DNA of 60,000 nt from Branchiostoma floridae (Eukaryota > Chordata > Leptocardii > Amphioxiformes > Branchiostomatidae), in the NCBI RefSeq assembly GCF_000003815.2, contig NC_049985.1, positions 11,587,699 through 11,647,698 of the forward strand. Reading direction: 5' to 3'. A program made the translations under genes and the position numbers. Below the pieces are notes generated by a model that saw only the letters and a program-made list of their open reading frames with translations, had not been told where the DNA came from and ran no database searches. This document shows, piece after piece, positions 46,801-58,800 of the stretch; positions within the stretch are counted from its first letter, which is position 1; the number at the start of each line of letters is the position of its first letter.

Positions 46801-49800
46801 GTTTTATGTTTTGTTGTAAATAATATGCCATACTTGCCACAAAGTGTCATCATCCATGATTTAGTGTAAGCTCCTCTTGCTATATACTGAATTTAGAAAT
46901 AGCCCTATATATGATATAGGAAACTATGTTGACATGATTTACATCTAGTAACTTTTGCATATAATCCTAACGATTTAGTGGTTAAACCAGTTTTTCTAGT
47001 TAGCTGTACTTGTATGGAATTATTCTGCTAGTTCATTGTAGTGACGTTGAAGAAGAGTGAAGGATGTCACTCAAAACGTCCTGAAGTAAATATTTATCCG
47101 TTTTTTATCCAGTTGTAGAGATTGAATTGTGTTTGAATATTGCTTACCTGGATGTCTAACCTTCATAAACGTATATAATGATATAACGTTATATACAAAT
47201 GTATAAGTGTGAAAAACCGCTCCAGAAAGGTTTTTAGAAGAATTTTTGAATCAAGAAGAAAAAGTTGAACTTACCAACATACAGTCAAGTCAAGTATCAA
47301 CATGCTAACATAGGACATCAAACAATGGGAAATCTCAAACATACCATATACACTTAAGCAAGATGATACTTGGTTTATGAATGCTTGCATTATATGTTTG
47401 TAGGTGCTTGTGTTTGTCCATGCCCGTAACGCCACTGTGAGGACAGCTACAGCTCTCAGAGACATGGCCACCAGCAGTGGGAATGGGAGCATCTTCTGTA
47501 GTCAGCAGAGTCCTGAGTATGGAGCTGCGGAGAAACAGGTGGGGCCTGAGATGGTTATGATTACCATACAATATGCCTTTGGTATTGGTATATGACATCA
47601 CAGCTGCCATGCTGGTTAATTGAACCCAGGACTGTCTACAGGACCCGTCCCTCTGTCCTGGGACAGAAATTTGCTTGTTGGGACAGAAAATGTTTTTACC
47701 CCAACCGTTCCCAAAAGTAATACCTTGCAACCTCTCACTTATATCTTTAATGATATACGGTACCTTGCAACCTCTGACATATATTTCAATTAGTGAAATA
47801 ACTTCCCACTGTCCAGGTAAACCGATCACGGAACAAGCAGCTACGGGATCTGTTCCCTGATGGCTTTGGGATCCACCACGCGGGGATGTTACGCCAGGAC
47901 CGTAACCTGATGGAGCGACTGTTCTCCCGCGGGTTGATCCGTGTGCTGGTCTGTACAGCCACGCTGGCCTGGGGTGTCAACCTACCGGCACATGCTGTTG
48001 TCATCAAAGTGAGTTGGTAGTTACAGCCCTTTCACACATAGCCGACCATGCCGTCCCAACCTTCCCCCCTGACCGTGGTTGGGAGTAAGTCCTAAGCAAG
48101 GCCTGCCCACTGGCTTTTAAAGTCAAACTGTGGATATCAAAGTCAGGGAAGTTGTATTCTGTTTGCTAGAATAGGATAAACTCCCAGGCTACTCCCAACC
48201 CAGCAGGGGCCTTATTTTGGGACTGGTTTGGAGGAGAATCATTGTAAAGGTGCTGAATTTTTGTGACAGGGGCTTAATTGTCCTCCATATTTCATGAAAA
48301 AAAGGCTACATGTGCCTCAGCAGATAAAAGGCTAACATATATTATTAGACACTCAGAACATGAGACAACACTTTTGCTTTTAATCATTATGATCACACTT
48401 TTTCTAACCTAAGGAAACAATGATTTGCCAAGGCGGTGTGTTTTAGGCTTCTTTTGTTTTAATCTGCAGATTTTAGGTTTTGCAAACTGTCTAGAAGTGT
48501 TTCTTGTGACTTATTTGATTTTATAAGCTAATAGAACTAACTTCTTTGTTACCAGGGAACACAAATCTACGATGCCAAGCGGGGTTCATTCGTAGACCTG
48601 AGCATCCTGGACGTGATGCAGATCTTCGGTCGCGCGGGTCGTCCGCAGTACGATACGTTTGGCGAAGGCGTGATCCTGACCACCCATGACAAGCTGAGCC
48701 ACTACCTGTCACTCATGACTCAACAGACACCCATAGAGAGCCAGTTTATACAGAACCTCACCGACAACCTCAATGCTGAGGTGAGAACTGTCAAATGTTT
48801 ACACTTATGGTGAATTATTGTACTAAAAGATGGGTAGAATAAAAGAGACACACCAAAGGTGTGGAAGAGGATTTTTGTCCACTTGTTAAGTGTTTGCAGT
48901 GCGGTCACATTTGTAATTTATCATTGTACAATTTTTGGTTTAGGATTTCCACGCAGCAGGATGGGAATCATGTGATATAACCAATCACTGACAGGGATCT
49001 ACATAAGACTGCCTTTTTGTAACAATAGTACAGCTGCACTTTGTACAGCATACATTTTTGCATGACTACCCCAAGAATACTCTTAGCTTGCATTTGACAT
49101 CATCTGAGGAATGCAACTACACCCTTTAGTGACTAGGTTGGAATGTGCATATTGTCCTGGGACATTTACCAAAGTTGCTGTGTGTCTTGGACAGTCAATG
49201 ATAGAGAAGGAGTAAAAATCTGCAAGATTCTCTTAAAGAATTTTTTTGTTAAATTTGTACAATTTCTTAAATGTTGACAGGTGTCCCTGGGCACAGTCAC
49301 CAATGTTGAGGAGGCTGTCAGGTGGCTCAGCTACACGTACCTGTATGTCAGGATGAAGGCCAACCCACTGGCTTATGGGATATCCTACACTAATGCACAG
49401 GTAGGAAATATATTAAGTGTTGACATCAATAGCCCTGATTCTGAACCTGGAGTAAAAATTTACAACCCTTTGGTTGCAAATATTTTTTTTTGCAAAATGC
49501 AATCATTTCATCTGACTTTAAAAATAAATTGTTTCCTATATTGTGTTGATTGCAAAATCTGAAACAGCTATCCCCCTTTTGTGTTGGTCACTATCATTGT
49601 CATTGCTGTTAAAGAAGCAAAATGTATATCATTCTGTAACAATTATTATGGTCATCTTTAATCCAGTTACACATGAAACTATTCGAGGATATTTCTCCCT
49701 ATACCCTACTGAAATTGAGTGCATTTTTCCTCAAATTACACAAATTTGAAAAACATAGAAAGATCCAGATTTGGAGGAGTTCCGTCGCGAGCTGATTGTT

Positions 49801-52800
49801 GCAGCCGGTCGCCAGCTGGACAAGGCGCGCATGATACGGTTTGAGGAGAGAACTGGTTACCTCCACCCCACCGACCCCGGACGTACGGCCAGCCATTTCT
49901 ACATCAAACACGACAGTGTGCAGGTAAGAGTTATATTAAGAAAGGTCATCAAGTCTTAACTCATTCCAGATCAGTTTAATTTATATATTCTGTAACGTTT
50001 TGAAGCAGGTAAGGAAAAACAATTTCACCATTAATCAGCACTTAACACTGTATCTTACTATTTTGTTTTAGGGCAAGTACTGTCCCTAAATCTGATACAA
50101 ATGTATGTCCTCTTTATATTGAAAATACATGTATTACACTGAATACTATGTGACATGTGTATCCACTTCTGTGGTCTCTATTAAAAGATCCTCTCAAGTT
50201 AACCATCTTAGTTTCTGTTCCACTGTGAACTAGTAGCTGACACTTTGTTATGTTTTATGATACAAGTCACCAATTAACTACTAATCTATACTATTCCACT
50301 TTTCCAGGTGTACAATGAGTTTCTGAAACCCTTGATGACGGAGTCAGACATCTTAGCCATGGTGGCCAAGTCCCATGAGTTTGATCAAATCAAGGTGAGA
50401 TCAGCTTTGTTGTTGTCAAACTGCAATGTGTATCTTTTTTTGAAATAGAAATTTGTAACATGTGGTGTCCCGCAAGGCTCCATACTAGGACCTCTTTTAT
50501 TTTTGATTTATGTAAACGACCTACCCATGATATCAGAGAAATTTTTCGCTTTACTATTTGCCGACGACACCAATCTTTTTATTTCGCATAAAAATTTTGA
50601 TACACTTATTTCAACAATAAGTGACGAACTTTGCAAATTAAATCAATGGTTTAAGTCAAATAAGCTGTCCCTAAATATAGACAAAACAAATTTCATAATT
50701 TTCACAGGAAGAAATAAGAAATACAGTAAAGAAATGGCTAAGATATACATAGAGAATAAACCCATTAAACATGTAAGTAATGCACGGTTTCTAGGAGTCG
50801 TTATGGATGAAAAACTCACGTGGAAATTTCACATTGACATTATTTGCAAAAAAATTTCTAAGAATATTGGTATTATAAGAAAAGTTGCAAATTGTCTATC
50901 TCGTAAAATATTTATGACTCTTTACCACAGCTTGATATACCCCTACTTAACATATTGTAATATCATCTGGGCTAGTACTTACACTACCTCAATAAAACCT
51001 CTGCACCTGCTACAAAAACGTTTTGTTAGAATTGCTTCAAACGCCTCATTTATAGCAAACTCAGCAGCTTTGTTTCACAATCTGAAAATCTTGACAGTAT
51101 ATGATATAAACAAATTACAGTCAGCCATTTTCGTCCATAAAGTTATTCACAACAGTCCCTCTTTACCAGTCCTATATAAAGACATATTCAAGTACAACTC
51201 AGATATTCACGATCACAGTACGAGGCAGCAAAACAGACTTAGACCTATTAAAACAAAATCTAACCTAACACAATTCACTATATTGTTTAGGGGCCCATCC
51301 ATATGGAACACTCTAAGTCTTTCCAACAGAAATTGTCAGTCGCTTACCGTTTTCAAGAAAAGCATAAAAAACGACCTCATAGAGAAGCCAACTATCTGCT
51401 CCTGATTTATTTGTTCCCTTGCTTCTTGATTATATTATGTTCAGTTATTTTTAAGTATTATACCATGTACTTGGTGCCTGTTTGTTGCATCCCTTGCTTT
51501 GATTTTCTGTATTTGCTTTCATTCGATATTTGCTAGCAGGTTAATTCTATGATTTTGACTTATTTCTTTATGATCTGTAGATCATGTTCAGTTTTGTCTG
51601 CTTCAGTTTTTTTAGCTAGATCATTTGTTGCGTCATGATGATCACTGGGTTTCATTTGATTTATTTGATTTATTATGGTTTGATGTATGGTCTTCATATT
51701 CATTTAATAGCATTATGATTTGTAAAGTTTGAAGGGGGTAGAGGTTGTATAAGCCACACGGCTTTTTCTCTCCCCTTGCACGTTCTGTTGTTTTCTTTAA
51801 TTTGCTGTATTTATGATTGTTTTTAAAGTGCAAAATAAAATCAAAATCAAAAAAAAAATAGTTGAACTGTAATTTCCAACACGAAAATTGGACTCACCCA
51901 AATTTTCTTTAAAAGTATATCTTTGTTTAGTAAGTTTTTTGGCAATGCCTATGAGGTGAAGCCCTTGATATCTGTTGCCAATGAGATGAAAAAAATCGTT
52001 CCTTTACATTCCCTGTGGAATTGCTATTTTTTGTAGCCCTAAGCTGTGTGCTAAGCTGTGTGACTTTTCGCCAGAGCAGGAAATGTCAAAATTTGTTCGG
52101 TTGATGTTTTCATTTCCTAGGGAAACTTTTAAATGTGAAGACTACTACACATGTATATTTGTTTTTGCTCTGTTTCTCCTTCTTCTACGAATGATTAAGG
52201 TCAAGGACATGTGCCAGACAGCTGTCACTATGGTTACCAGTAAAGTAGCAGGCACATATATTCGGTTACATAATGTAGAAAATGGCTCAGGTCACTAAAT
52301 ATAAATGTGTTGGAGTAAGAATATACATAACAGTATTCAGTGTTAGACTACAACATGTGAAGGTAAACATTATATAATTTGCTTGCAAATGTCACATTTC
52401 TAGTTACCTGATGTTTTTTCAGGTACGAGATGATGAGATGTCAGAGTTGGATGAGCTTCTGGACTCCGTCTGTCCGTTGCCCGTGCCCGGCGGGGTGGAG
52501 AACAGTTACGGGAAAGTCAACATTCTGCTGCAGACGTACATCTGTCGTCATCGTGTGGACAGCTTCTCACTCATGTCCGACATGGCGTATGTGGTGCAGG
52601 TGGGGCTTTCACTTTTGACTTTTTTTTTTTTTTTCCAGGGCAATACACTCTAGACAGGTCCTTTGATCTGCTTTTCAGTCAAGCCTGGAATATTGTACAA
52701 ATGCATGTCATTGTGCAAATGTCAAATGCGTTACAACATCATGTATATAGACAATTACACAATATACTGTGTTTAGAGGCCCTGACCTGGGATGATGGCA

Positions 52801-55800
52801 TCTATGTTTACTGTAACGCCAGGAACCATGAATTCAGCATTTCCTTTCACTCAACACTTTTCAGTACCCTTCTGCCAAATACAGTTCAGCAGGGTAGGAA
52901 GCATTCCAAGACAAGTAAAGTACAGGAGTTAATAATGTACATTTGTAAGGTCCTGAAGATTGAAGGTCATCAAGTAATCATTTCCTTCAAATTACTGTGA
53001 TGGTTATGGCTTAGTTGCTATTTTTCCAGGAAAGCTGGATTAAATGGTATAGAGGTAAAAGACATTTATCAGGATTTTTCAGGAATGGGGTAAACACCGC
53101 AATGCACTTCCACAATGCGCTTAACAGTTGACATGATACTGAGTAGCCAGCTAGCTTTTTGATAAATGATGTTAAGTAGTGATGTGTACAGCCATCCCAA
53201 AGTGTTCAATTTATGATTCCAACAGATTAAAACTGATTTCAAAACTGACTTTTTATTTGGCAAATTTAGCAACTGAGACATGTACCATACTGGAACTAAA
53301 AGTCTGCACAGATATGTTTTAGAACTCCTACAACAACTACACTGTCATACATTCTCCCCACCAGAATGCAGGGCGTATCCTGAGAGGGCTGTTTGAGATC
53401 ACCCTGAGGAAAGGCTGGCCCCTGATGGCTGGCAAACTCCTGGAGCTCAGTAAGGTGGTGGACCGCCAGCTCTGGCCGTTTGAACACCCTCTGCACCAGT
53501 TCTCCATCCTGTCCAAGGAGATCCTGCACAAGCTGGAGGCACGAAGCCTCAGTGTGCACAGGATCAAGGACCTGCAGGCTGACGAGATTGGTGAGAACTA
53601 GTGTGTTGAGTTAGTGGGTTAATGACTAGTTTGTTGATGGTAGACTTCAAATACCATGCAAATGACATACATTCTATAAAATGATAAATAACCATGCAAA
53701 TTATATATAAACTGATACATGTGTATTACAGGTAATAAACATTGTATACACAATTTCTGTATAATGAAAGTAAAGCACTTACTAGCAAGCTTTCAGTCAG
53801 TCCTCTAAAACTTTTCAAACTGAAGTGACACAAAGCTTATGTCATGTACATGTAGCCTAAAGAACAGAAGTATCATTTAAATTGGAGAAGTATCATAGGA
53901 CTGATAAAAAGCTTGCTTGCTTGTAAGCACTGTGCTTTGTATATGGAAATACAGGTAGCACATTACATTTTTATGCATTTGTATTGTCAATTACCATCAC
54001 AGATTAACTTTTAACTGTTTCATTCGATTTTCAGATTTATTTTGTTTTGCTGTGATTTGTTTGAAATAAGGTAGTTATAATCTTACATTTCTTTTACTTG
54101 TCCACCTGCATGTATTGGTTCTGTATCAAAACATTTTTTAAAACTTGTATAGGGAGAATGATTCATCATGTGAGGATGGGTAAGATGGTGAAACAAGCTG
54201 TGTACCAGCTACCTTCTCTGGAATTGGATGCCGCTATCCAACCCATCACTCGCACGGTGCTACGGGTGCGCCTCACCATCTCGCCGACCTTCACGTGGAA
54301 CGACCGTGTCCACGGGACGGTGTCGGAGCCCTGGTGGATCTGGGTGGAGGACCCAGAGAACCACCACATCTATCACTCCGAGTACTTCCTCATACAGAAG
54401 AAACAGGTACTGTGGGTTGGTGAGTGAGTGAGTGGTGAGTGAGTGAGTGAGTGAGTGAGTGAGTGAGTGAGTGAGTGAGTGAGTGAGTGAGTGAGTGAGT
54501 GGAGTGAGTGAGTGAGTGTGAGTGAGTGAGTGAGTGTGTGAGTGAGTGAGTGAGTGAGTGTGTGAGTGAGTGAGTGAGTGAGTGGAGTGAGTGAGTGAGT
54601 GTGAGTGAGTGAGTGAGTGTGTGAGTGAGTGAGTGAGTGTGTGAGTGAGTGAGTGAGTGTGTGAGTAAGCAAGAGTGAATGAGTGGAGGGAGTGAGTGGA
54701 TGAGAGTGAGTGAGTTAATGAATGAGTGAGTAAGTGAGTGTGAGTGCGTGCATCATTATGTTGTAGTGCTTAAATTTGATTCACTTAAAATTGTTTGTTG
54801 CTTATAGGTTGAGTCAGTACTATTTCAGGAGGATGGTATATTTTTCATGTTCTTGACCAACATGTCCTTCTTCAGCTATTAAAACATCCCTACTAATGTT
54901 GAGTTTACCTTGTTTGCAGGTGAAGACAGAGGAAGCACAGACCCTTGTGTTCACCATCCCCATCTTCGAGCCCCTCCCCAGTCAGTACTACGTGCGGGCC
55001 ATCTCGGATCGCTGGCTCGGCGCCGAGGCCATGTGTGCCATCTCCTTCCAACACCTCATCTTACCTGAGAGACATCCTCCACATACAGGTGATGGTCTTC
55101 AGAAAAAATATTTGTAAATGGTCCAAAACGTCTCCAAGATTTGTGCAGTTTGCAAGGTTTACAAGATTGCAAGATCAAGTCTATGACATTTGGTTTCTAT
55201 GTTTATTTTTTTCTAGGACTTTGACACTGGTATTCTTACCATACTAGGGCTGCATATGTGCACCTTGCAATTGGTGCTCCCAAAATTGGAACTGTGCACC
55301 CAATTTTTATCCATGCGTGTACTGGTGTACCCAATTATTTTCATAAGTTTACATACTTTTGTACGTATATGACTTGAACAGAAGTGTCATTTCAACTTCA
55401 GAAGGATCAGAGGGTATATTAGTTTGTATATCAATGTCATTACTGTCACAGATGACCTTCAATTCTTTCATTTGAGTTGTTTTGTTTCATTTGCTCTGTG
55501 TGAAATAGATCAGAATCTTACATTTTTATTTACTTCAAATTGTTGTATTGGTTCTGCTTTAAATCTTTTTTCTAACTTGTATGCAGGTAGAATAATATCA
55601 TCGTGAACATATTGAAAAAACTTTTAGTGCACCCAAGTTTTTTTGTTGGGTGTACCAGTGCAGCCAATCCGAAAAAAAAAAGATTTTCGAGCCCTAAAAC
55701 CAGTATCTCTGTTTCAGAACTGCTGGACTTGCAGCCCCTCCCAGTCACAGCACTGAGGGATCCATCGTTGGAGAGTCTGTACAACTTCACCCACTTCAAC

Positions 55801-58800
55801 CCCATCCAGACCCAGATCTTCCACACCATGTACCACACTGACACCAACGCCCTGCTGGGGGCGCCCACCGGATCAGGCAAGACTGTCGCTGCAGAGCTGG
55901 CCATCTTCAGAATCTTCCGAGAGTACCCCAAGACTAAGGTGTGCGGTTGATAGGATATTGATTTGAAGGGCACCCCAATATGTTGCTTTGGTTCTCTGAT
56001 ATTTTTAGCAAAAAATATCAGCAAAACATCAAGATGAAAACAGCAGTCCAAAAGCTACAATGTACACGTACAGGCTTTCCTTTTTGGACTTGGGATGATT
56101 TTCTTTTTCAGCACTTGTAATAGGTATACAAAGTAACTGGCAATTTCAGCTATTATTCCAAAGCTGTACTTATAAATAATTTTTTCTGGGCACAAAGTGC
56201 ACAATATATTTAGTGATTGAGGTGTCTGTTTTGTTACTGCCATGGCCAACAAGTTTCCACATGTACACCCTTGATTTAGCTGTGCAACACCCTTGCCTAT
56301 CAGTGCAACACCCCTAGGCCTGCTATTTCTTGCATGGCTAGATTTTCCACTTCTCATAAAATAGACTTTGAACTTATCTCCAATACTTTAGGCTGTGTAT
56401 ATAGCTCCACTGAAGGCCCTGGTCAGAGAGCGTATAGAAGACTGGAAGATCCGTTTTGAGAAGAAGCTGGGCAAAAGGTAAAATCATCTTCATTTAAGCA
56501 GTCTTGTAAAAGTCATTTGTATGTTTCATCGTTTGTTAGAATGATCAGCTAAATGGGACAAGGTAATAGTCTTTTTTAACTGTTGAATCTTAATGCAGAT
56601 ATACATTGTGTAAGCTAGCAAATTTGAATGAATTAAGAGATTTTAGATAATGATACTTATTAGAACGTAACTATATAGTTGAGATTTATATATGATATGA
56701 TAAGTCATTTAGTTTCCCAAAGTATCAGTCCTGAGTCAGCTTGCAGATGTGTCTTATATGACGATCCTAGGGGGGTCCGCGGCATGCTCCCCGTGGAAAA
56801 TTTTTAAATGTAGACCCTCTTAACTCAATTTCTTCTATTTTGAGGGACAAATTTGCTGGTAGACCAACCTTAGGTCAATTGATATCTTAACATGCCAATT
56901 TTTGTCCGTCACAGAGGGCAGTAGCTAAGATTTTTGTCCATCCCCAGTGTCAAAATTATGTTAAAGGACTTAAGGATGGATGTTGGCTAGAACCCTATAA
57001 TGTGCCTCCATGTCCTGTATTGTTGACATGTTGCTTACAGAGTTGTTGAGTTGACTGGAGATGTGACGCCTGACATGAAGGCCATCTCACAGTCGGACGT
57101 CATCGTGACCACGCCCGAGAAGTGGGACGGAGTCAGCCGCAGCTGGCAGACACGCAGCTACGTCAAAGCTGTGACGCTTCTTATCATAGACGAGATCCAC
57201 CTGCTAGGTGTGGTTGGGTTGTTTGTTTGTGTCATATTTATTTATTTTACTGACATGCAGTCAAGGCTGCCCAAATTGTTATTGGGTGGGACAACTTCTC
57301 TCTCTTTGCAGCCAGGGGTTGAATTGTGAGGAATTAAGCAAAAGGTGGGGCTAAATCACAAGGGTCTGGAGCAAGCTGCCATTCAGCGCTAACTAAGGTA
57401 ACCTCAATATGACAGCAATTTCCCCATGTGCAGCCAAAGAACTGTAGGTTTTGAAACACTCACACCAAGAAGGACCCTTATTTGATAGCAGTTGCTATAA
57501 AGGGACTTTCAGCAACTGGTGTCCGGACATTGAAAATTTGATGCAGAGGAGAAACTAGACTAGTGGTCTGCTGAAAATCTTTGTTTGTATGACTTGGTAG
57601 ATAAGTTGCTTGTGACACAACATACTGTAAATGCATAAATGTTCACGGTGGTTTTATGTTTGCCGCGAACCGCGAACTTAAAACCACTGCGAACATTTAT
57701 CCATGGCAGTAAGAGACTACAGTGCATGGTGCTACCGCAAATGTAAAACCACCGAAAACAGTCCTTTTTCCCGTTATCGCAAAATTAGATCCCCGTGAAC
57801 TTAGTTAGGCCTTCATGATAACCGTCATTGTCATGTATCCTATGCCTCTCAAAATGTTTAGTGACTGACTTTCTTGGACTGACACAGGTGAGGATCGAGG
57901 TCCGGTGTTGGAGGTGATCGTGTCGCGTACAAACTTCATCTCCTCACACACGGACAGGTCCGTCAGGGTGGTGGGACTGTCCACTGCCCTGGCGAACGCC
58001 AGGGACCTCGCTGACTGGCTCGGGATAAATCAGGTAATGCACATGTATCATTTTTCATGATATGTTTTGGTATTACCTTATGTCATCATTTACATGTATG
58101 TCATACCTTGGCTTTGATAACATAATTGTGATGCGGTCTTCCTAGCTGCATTACGAGGGGCGTTCAATAAGTAATAACTCTGACCCACTTTCAGTTGTTT
58201 GATCTAGATGAAATTTTGCATGTGTAATGATTCATATCTCTATAGATTATGTTGCAAAAAAGAGCTCTGAACTAATTGTGGTTTCTGTCTGATTTACTGG
58301 TGTTTGAACTGAGGTAGGTGTGAAATGGACCAGGTGTGAAATGGAGCCAGTTGAGTGTCGCGCAGTGATCCGGTTTTTGTATTTGAAAGGACGCACACCA
58401 AAGGAGACTTTTGATGAAATGAAAGAAACTTATGGTGATGATGCCCCATCATAGGACCTTGTAAAACGCTGGCATCCTGAATTCAAACACGGCCGGAAGT
58501 CTGTGGAAACAGCTCCCAGACCTGGTCGTTCTTCTTCTGCCATTGATGAGTCATCTGTTGGAGGACCAACCTGGGGTGTCCTACAAAAACGGTGTTCAGA
58601 GCTGCATCAAACGATGGGAGAAATGCATAACTCTGGGTGGTTCCTATGAAGAGAAAGACTGATAACTGTGCCAAGTTTCATCAATCTCCTTCTATGGGAA
58701 ATGAGTCAGAGTTACTACTTATTGAACGCCCCTCGTATAGTATTACGTGATTTCATTTAACAGTATCACAAGAGCTTCTGCTTATATTACACAGGATCAT

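Noticed and set aside
47040-47085. Hammerhead-ribozyme-like core (TGAAGA, a GAGTG/CACTC stem, AAAAC)
   Set aside because: The G of the GAAA core is A, and the flanking GACG/CGTC pair with each other rather than forming stems I and III with a cleavage site. It is probably a relic of a dispersed repeat.
50446-51860. Viral or host reverse transcriptase gene
   Set aside because: Motif order and simple-repeat tail fit a 5'-truncated non-LTR retrotransposon; there is no LTR, protease or integrase.
54373-54672. Minus-strand open frame of about 99 residues with repeated THSL
   Set aside because: It is the reverse reading of the GTGA microsatellite; it has no start context, composition or homology of a gene.
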